DNA of 64,000 bases from assembly GCF_001424985.1 (NCBI RefSeq), contig NZ_LMDA01000028.1:96343-160342 (forward strand). Direction: 5' to 3'. Shown one piece after another: positions 46,337-54,188 of this stretch. How positions within the stretch are numbered: position 1 is the stretch's first letter; every line of letters starts with the position of its first letter. The notes below the pieces were generated by a model, which searched no databases, was not told where the DNA came from, and saw only the letters and a program-made list of their open reading frames with translations. Source of the stretch: Rhizobium sp. Root1212. Its GTDB lineage: Bacteria; Pseudomonadota; Alphaproteobacteria; Rhizobiales; Rhizobiaceae. A program made the position numbers and the translations under genes.

Positions 46337-48784
46337 ATGGTAACTGCACGCCAGGTTTGGCGCGACGGGCCTACTGGCACGCCTAATAGACCTGAAAAAT
46401 CAGAGGCACGCTCTTGGGGTACAGGCCTCGAAAATACGTTGTCCGGGATGTCGGTAGCTTCGCAAACCGTTCTGGTCCGGGCAACTCGCGCCGAGCTATT
46501 TGCGGCGGCCGGAGGTTTTACGAGCGCCGATCTTGGGCAGGTGACGCAGGACGATAATCTTGCCTACAGGGGCGTCTACAAACTTGGGTCTTCGCCGGTA
46601 AAGATTGCCGATCTGCCTGCGGACGTTGCCCAGGACGCCGCCGAAGACGCCGACGGCTTTCGGGTGGCGGCTGCAGGGTCTGCGTCATCGGCGGCCACGA
46701 GCGCGACAAATTCCAGGCTGTCCGAAATGTCGGCCGCTGCGTCTCAAGCTGTATCTCAGGCGGCAGCGCAGGCGTCGGGGCCGGTGGTTTTTTATGACAC
46801 CAAGGCACTCGCGGACGCCGCCGTGTCGGGGTTGCCGGCTAACCAGATCGTCGAAGTATTTACCGATGAGACTAAAGGCGGAGCCAGCACGCGCTATCGA
46901 AAGGAAGGCGGCGTGCTGGTCTTCAAAGTGGCCGTCGGTAACCTGTTAAGGGTGGTTTCGTTCGAAGCTCTCGGCGGTGTCGGCGATGGAAACTATTCGA
47001 CTGCTGCCGGGACGGACAATGCCAACGCCTTTGCATTGGCCCGCACCATGGGGCTGCTGGGCTATGCGGTCCAGTTCAAAACCGGGGCTCAGTATCGAAC
47101 GACGGCGGAAATCGTCATTCATGATAATATGAACTGGATGGGCGACGATGGATATACGCCCATCATCTTCGCGGATTTTGCCACATCGAGTAAGCGCATT
47201 GTCAAGGCTCCGACGAGTGGGTCGCAAATCAAGAATGTCTCGATCCGCGGGCTGACGTTCTGGAGGTGTGGCGCAAATCCCGAGCACGGCTTGCTGCTGG
47301 ATAATATCGACGGCCTGTTTCTCGATGTTGCAGTGCGTGCCGTTAGCGGAGCACTCGGCGGCGCCATTGGGGTCTCGGCGTTCTACCCTGAAAACCGCCC
47401 CTCGAAGAATTGCTACGTGTATGCACATCTTGAGCAGGCCGCGAACTTCGGTATTCAGTACGGCAATGTCGATGGCGGCGAAATGCAAGTGCTGTCCGCG
47501 AAGAACTGCCACCGGGAAGTCGTCGGCCTGGAGCCGTACGCGCTTGGGAAATACGATTTCACCAGTTCCAATGTTGCCTCCGACATCATCTCCCTGACGT
47601 CGCACGGTCTCTCGACTGGCGATCCGGTAATCTATGACCGCAATGGCAACACGGCCATAACGAACCTGGCGTCGCGAGCCGCCTATTACTTCGTCATCAG
47701 GGTCGACAGTGGGCGCATCCGCTTGGCGGCCACGCGTGAAGACGCGATGGCTGGAACCTATCTCACGCTTTCCGCCCCATCGGGAACGCATCGTCTTTAT
47801 CGATGTGGCGTGCTCCGCGGGATTACCGTGTTGCCGACGCAGATTGCAACAGGCGACACTGCGGCCGGCGGCACGAGCACAGGCGTCGTGATTATCGCGG
47901 CGTCGTCAGGCGGATATCACGAGGGGATTACCCTTTGCGCGCAGGGCATTATCGAGCGAAACCCGACTTCGGGCTCGCATGGTATTGGCGTCTATGGCGC
48001 ACATGGCGTCTCGATCCTTGGGGCTGACATTACCGGCGCGAAAAGCCGCGCCATCAGCATTGTTGCCGGCACGGTCAACTCAATCCGGGATGCGACGGGC
48101 GACATCAGCCCGACCAATGCCCTACAGGTGAACGCTGACGTAACGGTCATCGCAGTTAATGCGAAGGAGTTCGGTACTGCGGGCATCTATGTCGATAACT
48201 CGCGCTGCATCGTCGAACTGTGCGACTTGCGTTCCGCCGTGTCGGGCGCCAAGGGCATCGTCTTCACTGCCGCTGCGGAAAACCTTGGTTCGATCGCCCG
48301 GCTAAACAAAGCCTTGTGCCCGAACACCTCTGGCTCCCCCTTCACCGTGGTCAAGGGCCTGCAGAATATCGACCTCAACGATTTCGGCACGATCGTCGAC
48401 GACTACATCGCCCGCCGCCTGCAGTCGGGGTATTCGGTGAAAACTCTGGCTGGAGCATCGGTGACGCTGGGGTCGCTGAAGAATCAGGCCAGCAACACCA
48501 CGACCTACATGGGAAAAATCACGGTGTTGTCGCGCCAGTCCGACCTCAACTCGGCGAACAACGCTCGCTACGAGTTGGCAATTTCCAAGCCGAACAGCGG
48601 CGCAACGCCGACAGTGGCGGTGCTGAACTCCCAGGGCCTGACGGCCGGCGGCGGCACATCGCACCCATCCTTCACGTTCTCGATCGTCGGTGACGATCTG
48701 GTGGCGACACCGGTCGCGTCCACCAGCACCTCACTGACCTTCATGCACTTCATCGAAACGCACGGCGATCTGCGCCTCACGTAG
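46337..48784 (+). CDS. Tail fibre / tailspike with beta-helix domain
   Basis: 815 residues. N-terminal attachment region, an Ala/Ser-rich trimer stalk (SAASQAVSQAAAQASG), then a right-handed beta-helix of pectate lyase type (about 210-650), with FEALGGVGDGNYSTAAGTDN as the usual entry motif and ISIVAGTVNSIRDATGDIS-type coils. An inserted small beta domain (ASDIISLTSHGLSTGDPVIY) and a C-terminal beta domain follow. Likely the receptor-binding or polysaccharide-degrading protein. ATG at 46,337; TTG 46,325 is an alternative. Confidence 0.85.
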   Translation: MVTARQVWRDGPTGTPNRPEKSEARSWGTGLENTLSGMSVASQTVLVRATRAELFAAAGGFTSADLGQVTQDDNLAYRGVYKLGSSPVKIADLPADVAQDAAEDADGFRVAAAGSASSAATSATNSRLSEMSAAASQAVSQAAAQASGPVVFYDTKALADAAVSGLPANQIVEVFTDETKGGASTRYRKEGGVLVFKVAVGNLLRVVSFEALGGVGDGNYSTAAGTDNANAFALARTMGLLGYAVQFKTGAQYRTTAEIVIHDNMNWMGDDGYTPIIFADFATSSKRIVKAPTSGSQIKNVSIRGLTFWRCGANPEHGLLLDNIDGLFLDVAVRAVSGALGGAIGVSAFYPENRPSKNCYVYAHLEQAANFGIQYGNVDGGEMQVLSAKNCHREVVGLEPYALGKYDFTSSNVASDIISLTSHGLSTGDPVIYDRNGNTAITNLASRAAYYFVIRVDSGRIRLAATREDAMAGTYLTLSAPSGTHRLYRCGVLRGITVLPTQIATGDTAAGGTSTGVVIIAASSGGYHEGITLCAQGIIERNPTSGSHGIGVYGAHGVSILGADITGAKSRAISIVAGTVNSIRDATGDISPTNALQVNADVTVIAVNAKEFGTAGIYVDNSRCIVELCDLRSAVSGAKGIVFTAAAENLGSIARLNKALCPNTSGSPFTVVKGLQNIDLNDFGTIVDDYIARRLQSGYSVKTLAGASVTLGSLKNQASNTTTYMGKITVLSRQSDLNSANNARYELAISKPNSGATPTVAVLNSQGLTAGGGTSHPSFTFSIVGDDLVATPVASTSTSLTFMHFIETHGDLRLT

Positions 48785-48864
48785 GGTAGCAAAAATCTAG
48801 GAGCACCACCATGGCGCGGGAAACCCTTCCCGTCGCCCGGTGAGCGTCTTTCAAGGACAATTAA

Positions 48865-49797
48865 ATGACCATCACCACCACGTCATCGCGTGGGCGGGAC
48901 TTCGTGCGTGGGCATGAGGGAAACCCGCTTACGTGCTATCTCGATCCCGTGAAAGTGCCAACGATCGGCACTGGGTTTACGATGCGGAGCAAAGCGGTGC
49001 GTGCCGCCTTGGCTCGCCGGGGCATCACGGCGCTAACACCAGGTAAAACTAAAATCACTGCAGCACAGTCGGACGAGATTCTGTCGGAAGTCCTTGCTGC
49101 GGAGTTTGAGCCGGCGGTGGTCGCTGGCAGCCCAAGCGACCGAAAACAGCATCAGATGGATGCGGCGGTCAGTGCCACTTACAACCTTGGCGTCGGCGCC
49201 ATGGATTGGCAGTGGGCGAAACTGTGGAGAGCCGGCAAGATCAAGGCTGCCGCAGCCTATCTGGGGTCGCACTATAACACCGCGGCCGGCAAGCGCCTGC
49301 CTGGGCTGGTTCGCCGCCGCTCGGAAGAAGCAAACCTCTTTTCACTTGGCATCTACCCGACCACTGCTAAGGGGGACGGCGCACCTCGCACCGCTTCCGC
49401 CGAGCCGACCAAGTCGGACCCGATTGTCAAGGAAGCGCAGGAAATCCTGACGTCCAAGGGGTTCAACCCCGGTGCGATCGACGGCTGGATGGGAGAGAAG
49501 ACCAAGGATGCTCTGATCGCCTACCAGAAAGCACACCCGCATCTCGTTGCAGACGGGATCCTCGGGCCGGCGACCCTGTCCCAGCTCCGCCGCGATGCTG
49601 CGGCCGTGCGCGAAGTCGTCACCAAGGGCGTCGGCAGTGCGGCCAGTTCCGGGCTGCTTGCGTTCGCGGCAGGCTTACCGTGGGGTTGGATCGCCGTTGG
49701 CGTCGCGGTGGCCGCGGTTGGCTACGTCGCCTATCGCAACCGTGACCTGATCCAGCGCCGCTGGAATACCTGGCGCGGCAAGGAGGCGGCGGTGTGA
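48865..49797 (+). CDS. Endolysin: GH24 lysozyme, peptidoglycan-binding domain and C-terminal TM
   Basis: 310 residues. Residues 10-165 are a T4-type lysozyme (GH24) with catalytic Glu18 in RGHEGN, Asp27 in YLDPVK and Thr33 before IGTGFT. Residues about 183-240 form a PG_binding_1 domain (GFNPGAIDGWMGEKTKDAL, VADGILGPATLSQL). A hydrophobic helix near 262-288 (LPWGWIAVGVAVAAVGYVAY) and a basic tail follow. The enzyme degrades the cell wall at lysis. The C-terminal membrane anchor is unusual and may hold the enzyme at the inner membrane until membrane disruption. Confidence 0.92.
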   Translation: MTITTTSSRGRDFVRGHEGNPLTCYLDPVKVPTIGTGFTMRSKAVRAALARRGITALTPGKTKITAAQSDEILSEVLAAEFEPAVVAGSPSDRKQHQMDAAVSATYNLGVGAMDWQWAKLWRAGKIKAAAAYLGSHYNTAAGKRLPGLVRRRSEEANLFSLGIYPTTAKGDGAPRTASAEPTKSDPIVKEAQEILTSKGFNPGAIDGWMGEKTKDALIAYQKAHPHLVADGILGPATLSQLRRDAAAVREVVTKGVGSAASSGLLAFAAGLPWGWIAVGVAVAAVGYVAYRNRDLIQRRWNTWRGKEAAV

Positions 49798-50036
49798 TGT
49801 GGTTATGGCTTAAGGTCAAAGGCTACCTCGCCGCCGCAGGCATCGCGCTCGCAGTCATTGCGGGCGCATTCCTCTATGGCCGTTCAGACGGCAAGGCTGA
49901 TGCTGCGCGGGCCGCCGAGAAGGCTAATGCCGCCGTACGTAAACAATCGAAAGAAGTCGAAAATGAAATCAACGCTCTTGGCGATGACGGCGTTGATGCT
50001 CGTCTCGCTCGCTGGCTGCGCGACGGCAAGCGGTAA
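49797..50036 (+). CDS. i-spanin (Rz-like)
   Basis: 79 residues from ATG 49,797 (GTG 49,794 overlaps the endolysin stop). One N-terminal membrane helix (YLAAAGIALAVIAGAFLYG) is followed by an alpha-helical charged periplasmic part (ARAAEKANAAVRKQSKEVENE). Typical type II i-spanin, which with the outer-membrane partner encoded in the overlapping frame fuses the two membranes at the last step of lysis. Confidence 0.8.
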   Translation: MWLWLKVKGYLAAAGIALAVIAGAFLYGRSDGKADAARAAEKANAAVRKQSKEVENEINALGDDGVDARLARWLRDGKR

Positions 50037-50157
50037 CTATTGCGACGTCGCACGCGCCATCCGGCCATCCGTTGCCGATTCTCTCACATCCGAAACAAAG
50101 CGGCAGATCCTCGCCGAAAACGAAAAGCTCGCGAAGCTGTGCGGGGTGCGTCCATGA
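49963..50157 (+). CDS. o-spanin lipoprotein (Rz1-like), overlapping Rz
   Basis: 64 residues starting inside the i-spanin gene in the +1 frame and running 121 nt past it. MKSTLLAMTALMLVSLAGCA is a lipoprotein signal (lipobox LAGC), giving a mature lipoprotein of about 46 residues. Overlapping Rz/Rz1 order right after an endolysin makes the assignment secure by context. Confidence 0.8.
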   Translation: MKSTLLAMTALMLVSLAGCATASGNYCDVARAIRPSVADSLTSETKRQILAENEKLAKLCGVRP

Positions 50158-50231
50158 GCATCGGAACAGTGAAGCATTTGGTGAAATGGCGCCTTGTCAA
50201 TCTCGCTATCGGCATCGGGGCGTTCGCATGA
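50154..50231 (+). CDS. Tiny hydrophobic peptide
   Basis: 25 residues (MSIGTVKHLVKWRLVNLAIG plus IGAFA). Coupled at both ends: its ATG overlaps the o-spanin TGA, and its TGA overlaps the next ATG. Possibly a leader or lysis accessory peptide; it may only be a translational bridge. Confidence 0.4.
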   Translation: MSIGTVKHLVKWRLVNLAIGIGAFA

Positions 50232-50536
50232 CCGGCGCGGAGATCATGGCCGTTGTCGGCTTTGGGATGGCTGTATTCGGTACGTTGTTCGGCGTCTGGA
50301 AGTACTTAGACGGAAAGCTCACAGCGGCACGCGCGGACACAGACGCAGTCGCTCGAGAGCTCGCAGCCCACCGCCTCCACGTCGCCGAAACCTATATCAC
50401 CAAGCAGGGTATGCGCGAGACGACCGAGCAAATCATGGAAGCTATCCACGGCGTCAAGACGGCCGTCGATCACATGACCATTCGCGTCGATCGCATCGTT
50501 GAAAATCAGGCGAAGCCGCGGGCGAGGGTGGGATAA
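50228..50536 (+). CDS. Holin-like or lysis-associated membrane protein
   Basis: 102 residues: one N-terminal hydrophobic segment (IMAVVGFGMAVFGTLFGVW) then a long charged helix (KLTAARADTDAVARELAAH, EQIMEAIHGVKTAVDHM). The position after endolysin and spanins suggests a lysis role, possibly a class III holin or an antiholin, but one membrane segment plus coiled coil also fits other small phage proteins. Confidence 0.6.
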   Translation: MTGAEIMAVVGFGMAVFGTLFGVWKYLDGKLTAARADTDAVARELAAHRLHVAETYITKQGMRETTEQIMEAIHGVKTAVDHMTIRVDRIVENQAKPRARVG

Positions 50537-50643
50537 TGCAGGACGTGGAACGTTACGACTGTTGAAGACATTCTTTGGATAATCGTGGTAAGCGTACCTA
50601 TATACACCGTAGAGAATCAACCGCGAACGGACAGGAGGGCAAT

Positions 50644-51099
50644 ATGTACGACGCGCGTCAGATCGCCAACTGGTTTGTCACACGCGCCGCAAGAGACGGC
50701 CGTTCCCTGTCGATCATGCAGCTTTTGAAATTAGTCTATATCGCGCATGGGTGGCATCTGGAAATGCGTCGATCCCCGTTGATAATCAACAAGATCGAGG
50801 CGTGGAAATACGGCCCGGTGATTCCTGATGTGTACAACGCGTTTCGTCAGCAGGGTATCAATGCAAGCCAGCCTGTGCCGGTGAATTCGGTTCCGATGCC
50901 CGCAAACGACCATGACCTGCTCGAACAGATTTACAATGGCTATGGCCGCCTTTCGGCTATGCAATTGTCCGATATGACGCACGAACCTGATGGGCCCTGG
51001 GATCAGGCGACACGTAGGTGGGGGTATTTTGCCCCGATACCGGATGAACTGATACGTCCGCATTACGAGATGAAACGGCGCCAAGCTGCAGATGGTTGA
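50644..51099 (+). CDS. Panacea (DUF4065/SocA-like) domain protein, PanA antitoxin candidate
   Basis: 151 residues consisting of a Panacea domain: MYDARQIANWFVTRAARDGR, LSIMQLLKLVYIAHGWHLEM and INKIEAWKYGPVIPDVYNAF, with the conserved K-L-x-Y-xx-H-xx-x and W-xx-G-P-V motifs. Panacea proteins are known as antitoxins paired with many unrelated toxins (PanAT) and as the proteolytic adaptor SocA in Caulobacter. ATG at 50,644 with AGGAGGG upstream. It overlaps the following membrane protein gene by 8 nt, so the two are coupled. Confidence 0.88.
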   Translation: MYDARQIANWFVTRAARDGRSLSIMQLLKLVYIAHGWHLEMRRSPLIINKIEAWKYGPVIPDVYNAFRQQGINASQPVPVNSVPMPANDHDLLEQIYNGYGRLSAMQLSDMTHEPDGPWDQATRRWGYFAPIPDELIRPHYEMKRRQAADG

Positions 51100-51544
51100 T
51101 AAGCCGATTCCTCCACCGACGGATGATCCAAATCTAACGAGCGACGCTCTGTCTGAACTGGAGCGGCGGATCTCTCGACTGGAGTTAGAGGCAGATAGCG
51201 CACGCTTAAGCGACGAGTCTACTCACAGAGGTCTACTGATTAGTTAGGTAAGGCAGCGCATAAGGATGCGCTATACCGCGTTTGGAGTTGCAGTGGTCAC
51301 CATGCTCTTCATGGCTGCTACAGTGTGGCATGCGGTGCACAGTTATTTCTGGGGGCCATGGATTGTTGTCCCTCAGTCACTTGCGATTGTGATGTTTTTG
51401 GCACCTATCACATCTATTACGGCGGTTACTATCGTTGTCCTTGTTGGTGCTTTCCGTCGCTTCCGAGACGACGACATGGACAACGTGAACGTCACCAGCC
51501 TCGCAGGCGAGGCAGTCAAGGCGATTATGCCCTTGCCGAAGTAG
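51092..51544 (+). pseudogene. Coiled-coil, two-TM membrane protein (PanT candidate) split by an in-frame TAG
   Basis: One reading frame from ATG 51,092 to 51,544, interrupted only by TAG at 51,245-51,247. Part 1 (51 residues): Pro-rich start and a coiled coil (LSELERRISRLELEADSARL). Part 2: a 98-codon stretch with an ATG at 51,266 and two membrane helices (VAVVTMLFMAATVWHAVHSY, LAPITSITAVTIVVLVGAF) and a polar tail. The matching frame and the coil-then-membrane layout suggest a single 150-residue protein. It could be a dead toxin or an exclusion protein, or part 2 could be made from its own ATG (92 residues). Confidence 0.65.
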
Positions 51545-51550
51545 CCATCC

Positions 51551-51591
51551 AGCCCCTCTTCCTTCACTGGGAGAGGGGCTTTTTTGTTTTT
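51551..51591 (+). terminator. Strong intrinsic terminator at the right end of the phage gene block
   Basis: AGCCCCTCT and AGAGGGGCT are perfect 9-bp arms with a 12-nt loop, followed by TTTTTTGTTTTT. It ends the Panacea operon and is used here as the working right edge of the prophage. Confidence 0.85.
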
Positions 51592-51604
51592 GCGCGTGAT
51601 TTAT

Positions 51605-51619
51605 GTTCACTTTCTGTTC
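51605..51619 (+). promoter_or_regulatory. LexA (SOS) box
   Basis: GTTC-ACTTTCT-GTTC is an exact match to the alphaproteobacterial LexA operator GTTC-N7-GTTC. It lies 16 nt before the ATG at 51,635, where a repressor would block transcription or initiation. An AT-rich TATTATAATT follows, which may be the -10. Confidence 0.7.
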
Positions 51620-51634
51620 TATTATAATTGGATC

Positions 51635-51778
51635 ATGGTTGAGACGATCGGTGAAGCTATGGATGCGGTCTGGGATATCTCTTGTCAGTGCGCCTGGGGA
51701 CGCCGCGAGACGATCACGGACATAACCATCGCAGCAGAATTACACTGTGCCGCTGTCGAAGATGACGCCGTATGCTGA
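51635..51778 (+). CDS. Small SOS-linked hypothetical protein
   Basis: 47 residues (MVETIGEAMDAVWDISCQCA, then WGRRETITDITIAAELHC). The start resembles a rhizobial family of small zinc-type proteins beginning M-V-x-T-I-G-E-A-W..C-A-W-G, but the C-terminal part with the zinc cysteines looks lost. Placed under the LexA box. Possibly a truncated remnant. Confidence 0.45.
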   Translation: MVETIGEAMDAVWDISCQCAWGRRETITDITIAAELHCAAVEDDAVC

Positions 51779-51965
51779 AGGGCTGCAACGGCTGGATTGG
51801 GGACGCTTCCGAGCTGTCCGCTATTGGCAATGTGAACCGAGGAAGCCGCCCCCCCCCCCCAGTGGACGCTGGCGGTCAGAGTTGGCCCATCGCGGTCATC
51901 ACGTCCTGCGCGTGGACGCAAACGAGCTGGCAAACGGCGAAACGATGATCGACGACGCTATTTGA
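51762..51965 (+). CDS. Hypothetical protein containing a 12-C tract
   Basis: 67 residues from ATG 51,762 in a frame overlapping the previous gene (start MTPYAEGLQRLDWGRFRAVR). A run of 12 C at 51,849-51,860 encodes a Pro stretch; any change in its length changes the C-terminus. The stop overlaps the end of the convergent GNAT gene by 8 nt. Family not recognised and possibly degenerate. Confidence 0.35.
   Translation: MTPYAEGLQRLDWGRFRAVRYWQCEPRKPPPPPSGRWRSELAHRGHHVLRVDANELANGETMIDDAI
51849..51860 (+). repeat. Poly-C homopolymer, 12 C
   Basis: Uninterrupted run of 12 C within a possible coding frame. Such tracts slip during replication and can switch reading frames; they are also prone to sequencing error. 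Confidence 0.8.
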
Positions 51966-52476
51966 CCAAACTTGCCCGCATGAAGATCAAATGTTTCTTC
52001 AATTCCGGCGGAGCTTCATAATAGGGCGCGATCTCCTGGAAACCGAGCGAGCGGTAAAGGCTCAGCGCTTCATCGTGGTTGCGTCCGGTGTCTAGCTGGA
52101 TGGTTATGTAGCCTCGTTCGCTCGCTACGCGAATGATACTCTCGGCGAGGCGGCGGCCGAGCCCTATGCCGCGACCCTCTGGGCCGACGAACATCCGCTT
52201 CATCTCGCAGGTGTTTTCGTCGATGCGCTGCATCATGACGCAACCGACCACTTTCCCGTCCAGCCGGGCGACAAGAGCCGCTCCATCTGGCGCTGAATGC
52301 AGCGTTGGTAAGCTCTCAAGCACCGCGGCCCATTTTTCCGGCGTGTAGTAGTGATCGACGAACCAGGCGTTGTCGCCGTACCTGGAACGGCACCAGTCCA
52401 GAAAGCCGTAGCACAAGCCTCGGACTGCAGGGAAGTCCTCGGCCTCTGCCGGGCCAATTTCCACCTTTGGGTCCAC
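51958..52476 (-). CDS. GNAT family N-acetyltransferase
   Basis: 172 residues. GCN5-type acetyltransferase: the acetyl-CoA-binding motif is CEMKRMFVGPEGRGIGLGRRLAESI (R/Q-x-x-G-x-G/A form), followed by ITIQLDTGRNHDEALSLYRSLGFQEI, the usual beta-bulge and C-terminal motif B. Substrate unknown. GTG start at 52,474-52,476 with GGGGGAGGAAAA upstream. Confidence 0.9.
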   Translation of the reverse strand: MDPKVEIGPAEAEDFPAVRGLCYGFLDWCRSRYGDNAWFVDHYYTPEKWAAVLESLPTLHSAPDGAALVARLDGKVVGCVMMQRIDENTCEMKRMFVGPEGRGIGLGRRLAESIIRVASERGYITIQLDTGRNHDEALSLYRSLGFQEIAPYYEAPPELKKHLIFMRASLVK

Positions 52477-52542
52477 CTGTTTTCCTCCCCCTTGGAAATG
52501 TGATGCCCGAGGTGGGCAATCCTTCTGCAGGCAACAATATGC

Positions 52543-53298
52543 CTAAGTTCGTTGCAGCGCTCTTGCGAATGGTTCTACCTCAGGCATGAATTTCGGGATG
52601 CCGTCGAAGGTCGCGTACATCGACTTGCGAAGCCAACGATTAATTGTGCGCGTCAGGCTTGCGTCACCGCTTAGGAAGAAGCGCCCAGCTTCACATTCGT
52701 CATCCACAGTGGATCGGCCGTTCAAAATGGCACCCAGCGAGATAGTAGTCGTCTCGATGAAAAGATCGATTTCTAGCGATGGGTCGTGAATGCACAGTTC
52801 CGGCAATGCAGCACCGGGCTCCGAGACAAGCCAGTATTGGGAATTCTTGGGCCGAGGTTCGTCGTTGAATTGGAACCGGATGACGGTTCGCCGCTTCGGA
52901 AGCTCCGACACGTCGATTTTGCGGCGCACCGCCCACATGAGGGTGGAAACGTCGGCGGCGGAAAGAAAGACTTCAGCCTCGATGTTGCATTGAGCCCATT
53001 CAGCAAGGGCGTGCAGTGCCGGCTCGAGCTTGATGGCCTTTTCGGTGCGGAGATAATCCACTGCACCTGTCGCCCGATCAACGACGCGCTCGATGAGGCC
53101 AAGTCCCTCCAATTCCTTCAAGCGTTTCGACAACAGCGCTGACGAGATGTTCCCGACGGCCTTGCGGATGTCGTTAAAGCGAGTCGATCCGTTCCAAAGC
53201 TCGGTGATTATCTGGATGGTCCAGCGCGGCTCAAGGAGTTCGCAGGCGCGCGAAATAGGGCACAGCAGCCCGTAAGGTTTCTGATGAGGCATCGCCAT
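52543..53298 (-). CDS. HxlR-type regulator with C-terminal SCP2-like domain
   Basis: 251 residues. The N-terminal winged helix of the HxlR family (CPISRACELLEPRWTIQIITEL, TRFNDIRKAVGNISSALLSKRLKELE) carries the near-N-terminal Cys common in the family. A C-terminal domain of about 120 residues resembles the sterol carrier/SCP2-like ligand domain seen in some HxlR proteins. Probably a ligand-responsive repressor; target unknown, with the adjacent genes the first candidates. Confidence 0.82.
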   Translation of the reverse strand: MAMPHQKPYGLLCPISRACELLEPRWTIQIITELWNGSTRFNDIRKAVGNISSALLSKRLKELEGLGLIERVVDRATGAVDYLRTEKAIKLEPALHALAEWAQCNIEAEVFLSAADVSTLMWAVRRKIDVSELPKRRTVIRFQFNDEPRPKNSQYWLVSEPGAALPELCIHDPSLEIDLFIETTTISLGAILNGRSTVDDECEAGRFFLSGDASLTRTINRWLRKSMYATFDGIPKFMPEVEPFARALQRT

Positions 53299-53449
53299 TC
53301 CTCCTCGCCGAGCAGAATAGGCCGATGGAGACGACTTTTCCAGTTCTCAAACTGAAGTGGTCCGCTTCATTTCGTGTTCTATTGGTTTCACGATCTTGGC
53401 GCGAAACTGACTGTGGAATCCGAGTTCACCCCAACCACAGGAACTTTCA

Positions 53450-53713
53450 ATGTCAGTCCCATCAAACACCCAAACGAACGCACATCTCTCCGGTGCCTGC
53501 CTATTGAACGGCTTCAATCGCGCAAGTTTGATGGTCTACGAATGGTGGGCCCGCCGAGCGATCCGGAAAACGTTGGGCGATGCCACAGACAGACAACTGC
53601 GAGACGCGGGCCTCATCAGACAGGACGTCGAGGATGCGTGCAGTTTGCCGCTATTGAGTTCGGCCGAAGCGGCTATCAGGGCTGTCGCGCGGAAAAGGTT
53701 CGCGAATTGGTGA
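53450..53713 (+). CDS. DUF1127 small protein
   Basis: 87 residues. The core WARRAIRKTLGDATDRQLRDAGLIRQDVE matches the Arg-rich DUF1127 motif (L-xx-L-x-D-x-G-L-xx-x-D-V), found in many short alphaproteobacterial proteins linked to phosphate and C1 metabolism and RNA regulation. This one has extra N- and C-terminal residues. Confidence 0.8.
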   Translation: MSVPSNTQTNAHLSGACLLNGFNRASLMVYEWWARRAIRKTLGDATDRQLRDAGLIRQDVEDACSLPLLSSAEAAIRAVARKRFANW

Positions 53714-53951
53714 GATCGCAATGTGGGCAGGGATGGTGCGCAACCCTTCCGGAAAATTAGATGTGTTGATGGATTTGGTCGCGTTTGCTGTTTGTCGTTG
53801 GATGACCGCTTGTGGCGCGAATCTGGCGGCAGCTGGGATGCTGGATTTAAATCGAACACCTGGCCGCTGCCGCCCTCGGAAGGGGTGGCAGGTACGGTCG
53901 CTGGAACAAAAATAGAGGCCGGTAATTATTCGCACGGAGGTTACCAGACCT

Positions 53952-54188
53952 ATGGCCAAGTATTATTTTCATGCTCGCAAAGGTTCCTCTATGGAACTTT
54001 ATGAAGACGGATTGGATTTCCCGACGTTAGCCTTGGCTAAGGCAGACGCTTTGGTGGCAGCCCGCGAAATGCTGGTCGAGAAGGCGATCAATGGGGATTC
54101 GCCAGACGATGAGGTCTTCGAGATTGTCAATGAAGACGGCCAAATCGTTACGCTGGTGCCGTTCTCGCCCTCAAGAGCGCTGAAGTAA
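53952..54188 (+). CDS. DUF6894 family small protein
   Basis: 78 residues beginning MAKYYFHARKGSSMELYEDG and containing FPTLALAKADALVAAREMLV and VFEIVNEDGQIVTLVPFS, the full DUF6894 layout found in many copies in rhizobial genomes. Function unknown. The 238 nt upstream (53,714-53,951) hold no convincing gene. Confidence 0.85.
   Translation: MAKYYFHARKGSSMELYEDGLDFPTLALAKADALVAAREMLVEKAINGDSPDDEVFEIVNEDGQIVTLVPFSPSRALK

Larger units (their letters stand above)
18873..51591 (+). mobile_element. Siphovirus-type temperate prophage (HK97-like head)
   Basis: Bounded on the left by the tRNA-Lys fragment and integrase. It carries, in order: integrase, small early genes, primase-helicase, leftward regulators, HNH, terminase, portal, protease, capsid, connectors, tail tube, chaperones, tape measure, tail tip, fibre, endolysin, spanins, and a Panacea gene pair ending at the terminator 51,551-51,591. 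A long tape measure and no contractile sheath indicate a non-contractile long tail. The structural set looks intact. The right edge is set at the last phage-like terminator because no second att copy is visible in the window. Confidence 0.85.

Noticed and set aside
48811..48843. Ten-codon ORF (MARETLPVAR) with AGGAG upstream, between tail fibre and endolysin
   Set aside because: Too short to support; may be chance or a small leader.
53721..53915. Small plus-strand frame between DUF1127 and DUF6894 genes
   Set aside because: No clear ribosome site or protein-like pattern; probably non-coding.
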